A stretch of DNA of 51,274 nt from an uncultured Collinsella sp. (GCA_934617135.1 CAKTUC010000003.1:1-51274), one strand, 5' to 3'. Counted from the stretch's first letter, positions 17,803-26,342 are shown. Notes: generated by a model from the sequence alone, not told the origin. A program made the numbers and translations.

Positions 17803-17886
17803 GGGGCGACCTTTCGGATGTGTTGTGCAGGGGTTGAGGGTTGGAGAAGGGCAGAGTGTTCGGGCATGGCACCCGGCGCGAATCGG

Positions 17887-18357
17887 CTAGAGCAGGCCCA
17901 TGCTGGTCAGGATCGTGTAGCCCATAAAGACGATAAACGCGATGAGGGCGAGCACGATGATGATTTTTTGAGCCGGAGCCATGCCGGGGATCTCATTCTC
18001 GCCCGTAGGCTCCTTGGAGGTGACCATGCGCTGGGCAAAGGTCATCTCGTCACGGCTCGGTTTGGGCTCGATGGGCTTGGGGTGAGCGGCTTTTTTGGGC
18101 TGAGGTTTGGGTGCGGTTGACACGGGCTTCGCGGCGGCGGGCTTGGGCGCGGGTGCAGGCTTGGGCGCGGGCGCCGGCTCGGATGCGGCCTTGGCAGCGG
18201 CTGCCTCGGCCTTCTTGCGCTCGGCACGCAGGGCGGCCAGCTCCTCACGCTCGCGACGAGCCTTTTCCTGCTCCTCGCGGCGGGTCTTCTCGGCGCGGAG
18301 CTCTTCCAACTCGGCGCGCTCCTCGGCAGACAGTGGTTGGGACTCAAGCTCGGCCAT
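17887..18357 (-). CDS. Tail-anchored protein with charged coiled coil
   Basis: A 156-residue protein of unknown function. Residues 8-60 are a highly charged helix (EERAELEELRAEKTRREEQ), then comes an Ala/Pro/Lys-rich linker to about residue 105. The last 30 residues hold a single membrane segment (KIIIVLALIAFIVFMGYTIL) just before the C-terminus. This layout points to an inner-membrane protein with a cytoplasmic coiled coil. The start MAELESQ is chosen because GAAAGGG lies 7 bases upstream; longer readings run back through the tRNA-Ala gene. Confidence 0.7.
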   Translation of the reverse strand: MAELESQPLSAEERAELEELRAEKTRREEQEKARREREELAALRAERKKAEAAAAKAASEPAPAPKPAPAPKPAAAKPVSTAPKPQPKKAAHPKPIEPKPSRDEMTFAQRMVTSKEPTGENEIPGMAPAQKIIIVLALIAFIVFMGYTILTSMGLL

Positions 18358-18376
18358 GGTGCAGCCCTTTCTTTTT

Positions 18377-18408
18377 AAAAAAAGCCGCCGACACAATGTC
18401 AGCGGCTT
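18377..18408 (-). terminator. Terminator downstream of tRNA-Ala
   Basis: On the minus strand AAGCCGC pairs with GCGGCTT, followed by a T run, just after the tRNA and about 20 bases before the next start codon. Confidence 0.75.
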
Positions 18409-18422
18409 ATCAAATCCAAGGG

Positions 18423-18495
18423 TGGAGACGAAGGGAGTCGAACCCTCGGCCTCTGCCATGCGACGGCAGCGCTCTCCCAACTGAGCTACGTCCCC
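18423..18495 (-). tRNA. tRNA-Ala (anticodon CGC)
   Basis: Minus-strand cloverleaf starting GGGGACG, acceptor partner CGTCTCC, D-arm AGCTCAGTTGGGAGAGC, anticodon stem CTGCC/GGCAG with loop GTCGCAT (anticodon CGC, codon GCG), T-arm GGTTCGA. Unlike the Lys and His tRNAs here, the CCA is not encoded (genomic sequence after the discriminator is CCC). Confidence 0.93.
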
Positions 18496-18599
18496 AGGAC
18501 AAGTTGATATTTTACCTACGGCACGCCAACTGTCAACGCCCAATACCCAGTCTTTTTGGGACGGGGCTGTTTTGACAACTTTTAGAGCAAGCAATCCTC

Positions 18600-18680
18600 T
18601 CGATGATTTTTCTGGGACGGGGATTAAAAAATCACCATGTACCGAATGATTTTTAATCCCCGTCCCAGAAAAATCATCGA
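18600..18680. repeat. 31-bp perfect inverted repeat with GGGACGGGG arms
   Basis: Arms 18600-18630 and 18650-18680 are perfectly complementary over 31 bases, centred on CTGGGACGGGGATT, with a 19-base spacer. A related GGGACGGGGCT string lies at 18558-18568 and, inverted, near 31983-31994. Confidence 0.9.
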
Positions 18681-18688
18681 CGAACGCG

Positions 18689-19627
18689 CTACTTTGCGCT
18701 GGTGAGGACACCGGTGGTGTCGAAGGCTGGGGTGAAGCTCTCGTCTACCGCGCCGCCCTCTTGCCAGAACATCGTCGTAAAGCCCAGGTCGTCGGCATGA
18801 TCGAGCACCTGCTCGTACTCCTCGCGCGTCACGGCGCGTGCTAACTCGCCGCCTTGCTCGCGCATGGGCGCATTAGGCGTGTACTGGTTCATGACCGAAA
18901 TCGGCACGTCACCCACCGTCTGCCACACCAGATCCAGTACGCGACACGAATCGTCCGCATGCCCCGGCAACACCAGGTGACGCACGATTATGCCGCGCTT
19001 CATGAGCCCCTCGTCGTCCACCAGCTCTCCCCCGCGGCGCTCGATCTCGCGCGCCATCTGTGCCAGGCCCGACACGGCCACGCGCGGGTAATCCTTAATA
19101 TGAGATAGCGACTGTGCAAGCCCGGCATCGGCATATTTAAAGTCGGTGAGCCACACATCGACCAGATCGCCGAGCGCCGCCACGGCACTCGCGCGCTCAT
19201 AACCGCTCGTGTTGTAGACGATTGGGATGACCAGCCCGCGCGCCCGTGCCGCGGCAATCGCCGCCGGCAGCAGGTGCGCGTAGTGCGTCGCCGTCACCAG
19301 GTTAATGTTGTTCGCACCCTGGTCCTGCAGCTCCAGCATAATCTCGACCAGGCGCTCGGGCGAAATCTCAAGCCCAAAATTGCCCGTCGAGATCTCGTGG
19401 TTTTGGCAGTAGACGCATTTGAGCGAACAGCCGCTAAAGAAAATCGTGCCCGAGCCGGCCTCACCCGAGATGGGCGGCTCCTCCCACATATGGAGCGCCG
19501 CGCGGGCGACCTTAAGCGTGTCGTCGGCGCCGCACACGCCACGTGCGCCCTCGTCGCGTGCCGCGCCGCAACGACGTGGACACAAATGGCAGGCGGGCGA
19601 AAAAAGTTCGGTCAACGACGTCGGCAT
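18689..19627 (-). CDS. Radical SAM protein, PflA-like
   Basis: A 312-residue radical-SAM enzyme with the 4Fe-4S motif CSLKCVYC (CxxxCxxC, near residue 75) in FFSGCSLKCVYCQNHEIS, preceded by a cysteine-rich N-terminus CHLCPRRC. The SPERLVEIMLELQDQGANNINLVT segment is typical of pyruvate formate-lyase-activating-enzyme-like proteins (COG1313). The target is unknown; no glycyl-radical enzyme is adjacent. The ATG at 19627 is preferred because TTGGAG lies 9 bases before it. The gene starts opposite the candidate 6S-like RNA region. Confidence 0.85.
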   Translation of the reverse strand: MPTSLTELFSPACHLCPRRCGAARDEGARGVCGADDTLKVARAALHMWEEPPISGEAGSGTIFFSGCSLKCVYCQNHEISTGNFGLEISPERLVEIMLELQDQGANNINLVTATHYAHLLPAAIAAARARGLVIPIVYNTSGYERASAVAALGDLVDVWLTDFKYADAGLAQSLSHIKDYPRVAVSGLAQMAREIERRGGELVDDEGLMKRGIIVRHLVLPGHADDSCRVLDLVWQTVGDVPISVMNQYTPNAPMREQGGELARAVTREEYEQVLDHADDLGFTTMFWQEGGAVDESFTPAFDTTGVLTSAK

Positions 19628-19742
19628 AAAAACATGCTCCAAAACAACGATTCAGCAGCTCAAACGTAAAGGCCTGGACCGCACAGACAGCTCCAAGCCC
19701 AAGGCGCCGTAATCGTCCGACACGAATTTTGTAATGTCAAGA

Positions 19743-19771
19743 CTGGAATCAACAAAGTGCCGCTTTATGAT
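19743..19771 (+). promoter_or_regulatory. Candidate promoter of the 6S-like RNA
   Basis: CTGGAA (19743-19748) and TATGAT (19766-19771) are 17 bases apart. This predicts a transcript start near 19778, which fits the start of the structured region. Confidence 0.4.
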
Positions 19772-19777
19772 GTAGGT

Positions 19778-19925
19778 ATTCCGCCCCCCGCGGAGCAACT
19801 GGGTGAACCGTCGCGTTTATTTAGGGAGCCCACACAGTCGTACTTAGTACAGGTATCCTTCGTTGTTAAGGACGCTGGAACGGTCGATGAGGGCACCCAC
19901 CTGTTTTAGGTGGGTTCATTTTCGT
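19778..19925 (+). ncRNA. Candidate 6S-like small RNA
   Basis: About 145 bases with no reading frame but strong structure. The 5' and 3' parts can pair (ACCGT near 19815 with ACGGT near 19880; GCCC with GGGC), with short hairpins between (GTAC-TTA-GTAC; TCCTT-AAGGA). The 3' end GGGCACCCACCT resembles the 3' part of 6S RNAs, which mimic an open promoter and bind RNA polymerase. It ends in an 8-bp hairpin ACCCACCT/AGGTGGGT followed by TTCATTTT. It is also short for 6S RNA. The identity rests on memory of the motif and is uncertain; a structured RNA is more certain than its name. Confidence 0.4.
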
Positions 19926-20164
19926 AACGTGGGGGGTGGTTTTCTTTTGCCGATTTTGCCAAGAATTGCCATCGCAGATCCCGTATGACACCCAACAACG
20001 GCACTCGGCAGAACCTCCGCCAACATCCCAATATCTGGTAAGCGCGTGATAATCGCACGGCGCAAACCCCCGCACCCCCTCGGTCGAGTATCATGGGTCA
20101 GCTATGCCCTTTTGCGCGTAGCGCCCTTTGACCTTTTCCTTCGACGCTTGGCGGTTTTCGATTC

Positions 20165-21364
20165 ATGGCTTCATCCACGAGCTTCATACCGTACTTATGC
20201 GTGGCGGCCGCTGCCTTTATCACGACCTTTCTCACGGTGCCCCTGGTCAAGCGCCTGGCAATTAAGCTCGACGCCGTCGACTATCCCTCAAAGCGCCGTA
20301 TCAACACCAAGCCCATTCCGCGCATGGGCGGCACGGCAGTCTTTTTGGGCCTCGTCGTGGCCTGCGTCGTGCAGATTCTGGGCACCTGGTACCTGGGCTG
20401 GCCGCCCGTTTTGGTGCCGCACCCGCGCCTGCACATCAGCTATCCCATGCTGGCGCTCTCCTTTACCGTAATCTATGCGACCGGCGCGATCGATGATGTC
20501 TTCCAGCTCAAGCCCAAGCAAAAGCTGGCCGGCCAAGTACTCGCCGCGCTCATCGCCTGCATCGGCGGCTTAAAGATCGGCGTCATCGTCAACCCGTTTG
20601 CCCCCGGCGAGATCTTGCTCGGTTGGCTCACCTACCCCATCACGGTGATCTACCTGGTGGCGTTCACCAACATCATCAACCTCATCGACGGCCTCGACGG
20701 CCTGGCCACGGGCATTTGTGGCATTGCATCGTTCACCATGTTCACGATGGCCATGCTTTCGGGCCGTATCGACGCCGCCGCGCTTTCTATCGCGCTCTTC
20801 GGTTCGTGCATGGCTTTTCTGCATTACAACTTCAACCCCGCGAGCATCTTCTTGGGCGACTCGGGGTCGTTGCTGCTGGGTTTCGCCCTGGGTTCCATCT
20901 CGCTGCTCAACGTAAGCCGCACCGCCGCGCTTACCTCGCTCATCATCCCGCTTATCGTCGCCGGCGTGCCCATCATCGACACGTTCAGCGCCATCGTGCG
21001 CCGCAAGCGCGCCCACATTAGCATCGGACAGGCCGACAAGGGCCATATCCACCACCGCCTGATCCAAGAGGGCTACAACCAAAAGCAGGCCGTGCTGCTT
21101 ATCTATGCCTGGTGCATCATGCTTTCGGCCGGCGCCGCCGCGATCAATCAGGTCGAGGTCCCCACACGCGTGCTCATCTTTACCGTGCTCGCCATTGGCT
21201 CGGCTGCCTTCGCAAAGCACCTGCACCTATTTGAGCCCGTGTTGCGCCACCACTACAACAAGCGCACGCACGAAGACGAGCTGGTGACCCCCGACGACCC
21301 CGCCTTTAAGCAGGAGGAGCAGGCAGCCGAGGAACGCAAGGAGGAGCGTCACCACAGGCGCTAG
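20165..21364 (+). CDS. Undecaprenyl-phosphate GlcNAc-1-phosphate transferase (WecA/TagO-like)
   Basis: A 399-residue polytopic membrane enzyme of the MraY/WecA family that moves a sugar-1-phosphate from UDP-sugar to undecaprenyl phosphate, starting cell-wall polymer synthesis. It has about ten hydrophobic segments and the family loops in order: DYPSKRRINTKPIPRMGG, GAIDDVFQLKPKQKL (DD motif), NIINLIDGLDGLATG (catalytic Asp), IFLGDSGSLLLGF, and the RAHISIGQADKGHIHHRL histidine loop typical of WecA/TagO rather than MraY. The C-terminus is a charged cytoplasmic tail. The ribosome-binding site is weak. It is followed by trpS after 156 bases. Confidence 0.9.
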   Translation: MASSTSFIPYLCVAAAAFITTFLTVPLVKRLAIKLDAVDYPSKRRINTKPIPRMGGTAVFLGLVVACVVQILGTWYLGWPPVLVPHPRLHISYPMLALSFTVIYATGAIDDVFQLKPKQKLAGQVLAALIACIGGLKIGVIVNPFAPGEILLGWLTYPITVIYLVAFTNIINLIDGLDGLATGICGIASFTMFTMAMLSGRIDAAALSIALFGSCMAFLHYNFNPASIFLGDSGSLLLGFALGSISLLNVSRTAALTSLIIPLIVAGVPIIDTFSAIVRRKRAHISIGQADKGHIHHRLIQEGYNQKQAVLLIYAWCIMLSAGAAAINQVEVPTRVLIFTVLAIGSAAFAKHLHLFEPVLRHHYNKRTHEDELVTPDDPAFKQEEQAAEERKEERHHRR

Positions 21365-21520
21365 GGTTTGCTGCCGAGGATGCGCCCAGGCGCCGCTGGC
21401 CAAGCGCGGCCGCGCACCCATTGCGCAAGCCGCCCTCTCTCGACCCTCTCCTGCTTACACCCCACCCCCTTCAATAAACGCGTTATCATCTTGACCGATA
21501 CGCATACGTAAGGAGCAATC

Positions 21521-22570
21521 ATGCCAAACGAGAACAGCTACGAAGTCGCGCTGCAAAAGAGCAACGCCATTCGCGAGGGCCTGGCCAAAACGCCCGAAAA
21601 GTTCACCATGCTTACCGGCGACCGCCCCACCGGCCGCCTGCACCTGGGCCACTACTTTGGCACCCTCAAGGGCCGCGTGGAGCTGCAGAACATGGGCGCC
21701 AAGACCAACGTGCTCATCGCCGACTACCAGGTCATCACCGACCGCGACACGACCGAGCACATCCAGGACAACGTGTACAACATGGTCATGGACTACCTTG
21801 CCTGCGGTATCGACCCCGACAAGACCATGATCTACGCGCACTCCGCCGTACCCGCCGCCAACCAGCTCATGCTGCCGTTCCTGTCGCTGGTCTCCGAGGC
21901 CGAGCTGGCGCGCAACCCCACCGTCAAGGCCGAGATGGAGGCCTCGGGCCACGAGCTCACCGGCCTTCTGCTCACCTACCCGGTGCACCAGGCCTGCGAC
22001 ATCCTGTTCTGCAAGGGCAACGTGGTGCCCGTCGGCCGCGACCAGCTGCCGCACATCGAGCTCACCCGTACCATCGCACGCCGCTTTAACAACCGCTACG
22101 GCAAGGTATTTCCCGAGGTCGAAGCGCTGCTGTCCGAGACCCCGCTGCTTCCCGGCCTGGACGGTCGCAAGATGAGCAAGAGCTACGGCAACGCCATCAA
22201 TATCTCGATGACCGCCGAGGAGACGGCCAAGCGCATCAAGAAGAGCCAGACCGACTCCGAGCGCATGATCACGTTCGATCCCGAGAACCGCCCCGGCGTG
22301 TCCGGCCTGCTTTCGACGGCCGCCATCTGCACTGGTCGTTCCGAGGTCGAGATTGCCGAAGAGATTGGCATGGGCGGCTCCGGCCAGCTCAAGAAGTACG
22401 TGACCGAGGCCGTCAACGACTACTTCGCCCCGATCCGTGAGCGTCGTCAGCGCTACGAGAACGACCTGGATTACGTGAAGGACGTGCTGCACGAGGGCAA
22501 TCGCCGCGCCAACGAGATCGCCGAGCAGACCCTGGCCGAGGTTCAGGACGCCATGGGCATGGTGTACTAG
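21521..22570 (+). CDS. trpS: Tryptophanyl-tRNA synthetase
   Basis: A 349-residue class I synthetase that charges tRNA-Trp. The HIGH-type motif is HLGH in GDRPTGRLHLGHYFG and the KMSKS motif is KMSKSYGN near residue 220. The long KSQTDSERMITFDPENRPG and YFAPIRERRQRYEND segments match the TrpS catalytic and C-terminal regions. Length is close to the usual 330-350. AAGGAG lies 7 bases before the ATG. A strong terminator follows. Confidence 0.96.
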   Translation: MPNENSYEVALQKSNAIREGLAKTPEKFTMLTGDRPTGRLHLGHYFGTLKGRVELQNMGAKTNVLIADYQVITDRDTTEHIQDNVYNMVMDYLACGIDPDKTMIYAHSAVPAANQLMLPFLSLVSEAELARNPTVKAEMEASGHELTGLLLTYPVHQACDILFCKGNVVPVGRDQLPHIELTRTIARRFNNRYGKVFPEVEALLSETPLLPGLDGRKMSKSYGNAINISMTAEETAKRIKKSQTDSERMITFDPENRPGVSGLLSTAAICTGRSEVEIAEEIGMGGSGQLKKYVTEAVNDYFAPIRERRQRYENDLDYVKDVLHEGNRRANEIAEQTLAEVQDAMGMVY

Positions 22571-22596
22571 CCGAGAACAATAAACAGCAGTCAAAC

Positions 22597-22642
22597 AAAA
22601 CCGCCGCGATGAGCACAATCCTCATTGCGGCGGTTTTGTTTT
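22597..22642 (+). terminator. Rho-independent terminator of trpS
   Basis: A 17-base stem AAAACCGCCGCGATGAG with CTCATTGCGGCGGTTTT (one wobble pair) and a trailing GTTTT, 26 bases after the stop. Confidence 0.9.
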
Positions 22643-22793
22643 CTTCAGAGGTCGTTCGCCTAGGTATTCAGCCGCTCGGCAGAACCCCTAAGTCGCAAGC
22701 ACCCTAAGACTATATTCTGTTAAGCAATGACGCCCTATTGTTTTAACATGCGGCAGCGTTTTACAGCAGAGCCGACCGACCGGAAGGAGCCCC

Positions 22794-23087
22794 ATGAACT
22801 CAGTTGCGTTTTGTACATGCAACGACCGGAAATGCCCGTTTAACCCTGTCAACCACGACAAGGGCTGCACGCCTTGTATCGCCAAGAATCTGCACGAGCA
22901 CGAGATTCCAACGTGCCTGTTCAACGCGATTTCTCCCGATCGGCTTGAGGCCGATAAAGACGAGTGGTCGTGGCAAGCGTTCGCGCGACATGTAGAGGCG
23001 TATCTGGGAAGCAACAGCCCAAGAATCCCCGCGGGCGAAGAGACGCCGCAGGGGCTTACAAAGATCAGTTGCTGCAAGCGGGACTAA
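22794..23087 (+). CDS. DUF6485-like small cysteine-rich protein
   Basis: A 97-residue protein with a cysteine pattern at the N-terminal half (CTCNDRKCPFNP, then GCTPCIAKNLHEHEIPTCLF) that resembles the DUF6485 family of small putative metal-binding proteins. It may bind zinc or a cluster; function is unknown. GGAAGGAG lies 5 bases before the ATG. It is isolated between trpS and a repeat-rich gap of 366 bases that holds a hairpin (23170-23214) and a 41-bp palindrome but no gene. Confidence 0.7.
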   Translation: MNSVAFCTCNDRKCPFNPVNHDKGCTPCIAKNLHEHEIPTCLFNAISPDRLEADKDEWSWQAFARHVEAYLGSNSPRIPAGEETPQGLTKISCCKRD

Positions 23088-23169
23088 CAATCAAAGTTTG
23101 TGCCGCCCTAAGGCCAAACGTCGGCACCTCATTTTGGGATAACGAACCCGATGTTTTGTCCCATGATTA

Positions 23170-23214
23170 CGGGAAAGCGCCCGCCGGCCATGGCAGCCGA
23201 CGGGCGCTTTCCCG
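23170..23214. repeat. Hairpin CGGGAAAGCGCCCG after the DUF6485-like gene
   Basis: A 14-bp perfect stem CGGGAAAGCGCCCG with CGGGCGCTTTCCCG and a short inner pairing CGGC/GCCG. It has no T run, so it is not a classical terminator. It may protect the transcript end. Confidence 0.7.
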
Positions 23215-23396
23215 AAGTACACCGTTGAATCGCACAGAGGGGAGGAATGCGAATCAAACTCAACAGGGCAGACTTTTTCATCGCCTATTGCCTGCTCCGT
23301 TGCTGAAACCAATATAGTTCACCCTGGTTTACTTACTAACGGCAAAATACGCCGTCACACCCTCTCCATAAGTTAGCCCCGGTAAACCTGCAACGG

Positions 23397-23437
23397 AAAA
23401 CCACCACAAAGGGGACAGGCACCTTTGTGGTGGTTTT
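23397..23437. repeat. 41-bp palindromic repeat, copy 3
   Basis: The same 16-bp stem and GGACAGGCA loop as copies 1 and 2. It lies 16 bases beyond the minus-strand MGMT-type gene stop and can terminate it. Confidence 0.9.
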
Positions 23438-23453
23438 GGCCACGGCGGAGCCG

Positions 23454-23774
23454 CTAGAGCCCTGCTGGCCAGCGACAGACGGCCAAGTCGACGTGCATGT
23501 CGTCCTTAAACGTCACGCCCTCCCCTAGCAAAAGCTCACGTTGAGCATCGGGGCCGCCAAACGCAAAGCCCTCGCAAATGCGGCCATCGGCAAACACCAC
23601 ACGATGGCAGGGAATCTGACCAGGGCGCGGATTGCTGTGCAGCGCATAGCCCACATAGCGCGCGCTTCGTGGACGACCGGCGAGCAGCGCCACCTGACCG
23701 TACGTGGCGACCATCCCCTCGGGAATCTGCTCGACCACCTCGTACACCCGCTCAAAAAAGCCCTCAGACGCCAT
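23454..23774 (-). CDS. MGMT-type methyltransferase-like protein (DNA-binding domain only)
   Basis: A 106-residue protein equal to the C-terminal DNA-binding and active-site domain of O6-alkylguanine-DNA alkyltransferases. It has VAT-YGQVALLAGRPRSARYVGYAL and the active-site PCHRVV with the acceptor cysteine kept, so it is not a PWHR-type alkyltransferase-like protein. It lacks the N-terminal domain of full Ogt. It may act in alkyl-lesion repair or damage recognition. The ATG at 23774 follows GGGAG; a longer reading runs into the palindrome. Flanked on both sides by 41-bp palindromes. Confidence 0.85.
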   Translation of the reverse strand: MASEGFFERVYEVVEQIPEGMVATYGQVALLAGRPRSARYVGYALHSNPRPGQIPCHRVVFADGRICEGFAFGGPDAQRELLLGEGVTFKDDMHVDLAVCRWPAGL

Positions 23775-23802
23775 TGCTCGCTCCCTTCCACCCGGAATAG
23801 CA

Positions 23803-23843
23803 TAAACCACCACAAAGGTGCCTGTCCCCTTTGTGGTGGTTTA
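23803..23843. repeat. 41-bp palindromic repeat, copy 4 (inverse orientation)
   Basis: Stem TAAACCACCACAAAGG with the loop in the opposite orientation (TGCCTGTCC on the plus strand). It lies 11 bases after the degV-like gene stop on the minus strand. Confidence 0.9.
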
Positions 23844-23854
23844 TGGCAAGTCGG

Positions 23855-24709
23855 TTAGTTGGCGGGCTGGAAGAAGGCTACGGCGACGGCGCCGGGGCCC
23901 ACGTGGGTGCCGATGGTAGCGCCGATGGTGTGGACGGGTAGCTCGCCCTCGGTGTGACCGGCCCACAGCGCCGCGCTGTCCTCGATATATTTCTTGAGCA
24001 CGGCATCCGAAAGACCCGTGTAGCCGAGCGCCAGCGGCATGGAAAAATCGACGCCGCCCGCCTTCTCGACCTTCTGGTTCAGTAGGTTGCGACCGTTCTT
24101 GGAACCGCGCGCCTTGCCCAGCTGCACAATCAGGCCATCCTCGGCGGCCACGACCGGCTTCACGTTGAGGAGCGTACCCACAGCGCCCGCTGCGGCAGAC
24201 AGGCGGCCGCCGCGCACCAGGTACTCCAGCGTCTCGAGCAGGCCGATGACGACCACGCGGTCGCGCACGGCCTCGACAGCCGCCGCGATCTGGGACGCAC
24301 TACGGCCCTCGTCCACCAGACGCAGGGCATACTCGACCAGCACGCGCTCACCCAGGGTAACGTTATTGCTGTCCACGACGAACACGTCGCCGCCCGGCGC
24401 CTCGGCAAGTGCCGTACGAGCACTCTGGTTGGTGCCCGAAAGCTTGGCGCCCACGGTAATAATCACCGCCTCGTCGCCGGCTTCACGAGCCTCGGCGATG
24501 GCCTGCGAAAAGGCGTACGGGTTGACCTGACCGGTCTTGGGCAGCTCATCGCGCTCCACGAGCATCTCGTAAAAGCGCTGGTGATCGATGTCGACGCCAT
24601 CCATGTACACATCGGTTCCAAAGGTGACGGACAGCGGTAAAACGGAAAGCGCCGGGTGCTCAGCCGGCGACATATCGCTGGCGGAATCGGTAATAATGCG
24701 GACGGACAT
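23855..24709 (-). CDS. DegV family fatty-acid-binding protein
   Basis: A 284-residue DegV protein. The family binds fatty acids and, in Gram-positives, the FakB members supply exogenous fatty acids to FakA kinase. It shows RIITDSASDMSP, LPLSVTFGTDVYMDGVDI, KTGQVNPYAF, the binding loop AKLSGTNQSAR and VVDSNNVTLGERVLV, then LEYLVRGGRLS and the C-terminal GATIGTHVGPGAVAVAF. The ATG at 24709 follows AAAGGATT. It is preceded 119 bases upstream by the marR-type gene on the same strand and may be controlled by it. Confidence 0.93.
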   Translation of the reverse strand: MSVRIITDSASDMSPAEHPALSVLPLSVTFGTDVYMDGVDIDHQRFYEMLVERDELPKTGQVNPYAFSQAIAEAREAGDEAVIITVGAKLSGTNQSARTALAEAPGGDVFVVDSNNVTLGERVLVEYALRLVDEGRSASQIAAAVEAVRDRVVVIGLLETLEYLVRGGRLSAAAGAVGTLLNVKPVVAAEDGLIVQLGKARGSKNGRNLLNQKVEKAGGVDFSMPLALGYTGLSDAVLKKYIEDSAALWAGHTEGELPVHTIGATIGTHVGPGAVAVAFFQPAN

Positions 24710-24828
24710 AGCGAATCCTTTCTTGCGCAGGTCTCGCGCAGGGAATTTTGACAACAATGTCCCGGCACGGCATGCGCGCTCAAACGGGACGATGCAGTTG
24801 TTGGCCGAAAGCTAGCGCCAGCGCGGCT

Positions 24829-25278
24829 CTACATCTCGCGCAGGGTGTTGAGGATCGTGCGCAACGACGCATACATCTGCTCGCGCTGCTCCGCGCCCAT
24901 GGCTTTGCCGGTGGTATCGAGCACTTCGCGAATGATGCGATCGGCCTCGCTCATGCTCTCGCCGCCCAGCGTGGTCAAGCGCACCGGGGCGCGGTACTTG
25001 ACGGCAGCATCGCCCGAGTCGTCGACCTCGACATAGCCGCCCTCCTCCAGGTGAGCCAGCGTGCGAGAAACAGCTGCACGGGTCACGCCGGCCATGCGGG
25101 CGAGGTCGGCACCGGTCAGGCCGTCCTTGCTGCGCTCAAGATAGTACAGGCACATGACGTCGGAGCCCTTGAGGCCCAGCTTTGCGCCCTCGGATGTCTT
25201 GATGCGCTGAATCTCCTTATAGAGGCCGCTGATCAGTCCGACAAAGTCCTCAAAACGTGTCTCGTCGTTCTGCTGCAT
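24829..25278 (-). CDS. MarR-family transcriptional regulator
   Basis: A 149-residue DNA-binding protein with the MarR winged helix: LKGSDVMCLYYLERSKDGLTGADLARMAGVTRAAVSRTLAHLEEGGYVEV, followed by a wing and a C-terminal dimerisation helix (IIREVLDTTGKAMGAEQREQMYASLRTIL). Such proteins usually repress neighbouring genes and release DNA on ligand binding. Neighbour degV is the natural candidate target. The purine-rich GAAAGGCGG before the ATG is somewhat distant. Confidence 0.88.
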   Translation of the reverse strand: MQQNDETRFEDFVGLISGLYKEIQRIKTSEGAKLGLKGSDVMCLYYLERSKDGLTGADLARMAGVTRAAVSRTLAHLEEGGYVEVDDSGDAAVKYRAPVRLTTLGGESMSEADRIIREVLDTTGKAMGAEQREQMYASLRTILNTLREM

Positions 25279-25382
25279 GAGAGACGACCGCCTTTCGCTT
25301 GCATGATGCTAACGGGTAAACATCTTAGCCGCAACAGACAACACCCATACCCAAATATCCCATTTGTTAACCCATCAACATA

Positions 25383-25423
25383 AAAACCACCACAAAGGGG
25401 ACAGGCGCCTTTGTGGTGGTTTT
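25383..25423. repeat. 41-bp palindromic repeat, copy 5
   Basis: Same stem; the loop side has GGCGCC instead of GGCACC, a single change. Placed 28 bases beyond the minus-strand B3/4-domain gene stop. Confidence 0.9.
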
Positions 25424-25451
25424 GACCGGCGAACATGATCCGCAGGCGTCG

Positions 25452-26171
25452 CTACAGCTCCACAAGGGGATTGTCGTGGGTCACAAGCGTCTTGACGACA
25501 ACCGTTGCACCCAGATAGCGCTCAAGCAACTCAGCGAGACGATCGATCGCAGCCTGGCAATCCCCCATCCGCACAGGCTCCACGCACTCAATCGCAAGGA
25601 ATGCATCCGCAGAGTCATCGGACAGCGCCGTACGAACGCCGTCGCGCCAGTTCCAGCAACGGCACACGGCGCCTGCGTCGTCAATATAGGCAAGCTCGCC
25701 GGGCAGCGTCGGATCATCAGCCTCCTCGCCGAGCGGTAGGAACGCGTCGCCGCCGTCGGTCACCGTCAGGCGCAGATTGCCCTCAATAGCATGCAGATCC
25801 TCACCGCCGACGGGCAGCGCATAGGTCAGCGAAACCGTATTGTAGATATCCACCGCCGGCGTGATGTGGCCGACCGGCTTGCCTTTGAGCACGCGCTTGA
25901 GCAGGTTCTCAACTGAGCAACGCGCGCCCTTCTTTGTCTTGAACAGGCGATACGCCTCGCGCCATGCCTTAACCGGCGCATTCTCGCTGATGGTATCGCT
26001 GGTCAGATGGCGCTCCGCATCGATGTTGGCGCGGTCGAGCAGCGCGGCGATTGCATCCACGTCCTCCTGGGGAATCTGAGCCGCGGGCTTCATGCCCTTT
26101 ACGACCACAACGCCGATAGCTGCCTGCGGAAACAGCTCCCAAAACGAATCCTCGGCAACGAAACTCTTCAT
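25452..26171 (-). CDS. B3/4 domain-containing protein (PheRS beta-like)
   Basis: A 239-residue protein of the COG3382 group, equivalent to the B3/B4 editing-like domain of phenylalanyl-tRNA synthetase beta standing alone. Seen are PVKAWREAYRLFKTKKGARCSVENLLKRVLKGKPV, DIYNTVSLTYALPVGGEDL and the late CRCWNWRDGVRT, all characteristic. It may hydrolyse mischarged aminoacyl-tRNA or free substrates, but this is unproved for the family. The ATG at 26171 follows GGGAG by 7 bases. Monocistronic, ended by palindrome copy 5. Confidence 0.8.
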   Translation of the reverse strand: MKSFVAEDSFWELFPQAAIGVVVVKGMKPAAQIPQEDVDAIAALLDRANIDAERHLTSDTISENAPVKAWREAYRLFKTKKGARCSVENLLKRVLKGKPVGHITPAVDIYNTVSLTYALPVGGEDLHAIEGNLRLTVTDGGDAFLPLGEEADDPTLPGELAYIDDAGAVCRCWNWRDGVRTALSDDSADAFLAIECVEPVRMGDCQAAIDRLAELLERYLGATVVVKTLVTHDNPLVEL

Positions 26172-26342
26172 ATGTTCTCCCTTCATAGCGGACGCCCGAG
26201 CCCGGACACCTAAACAAAAAGCGCCCTTACAACGGCCACCTTCAAAGTCCTACGGTGCCGCCACAAGAGCGCTTACGCTGTCCCCATCCGGAGAAGGGGA
26301 CGATATGTCAGGCGTATTGTAGCCCGAGTATTCCGCCCAAGC

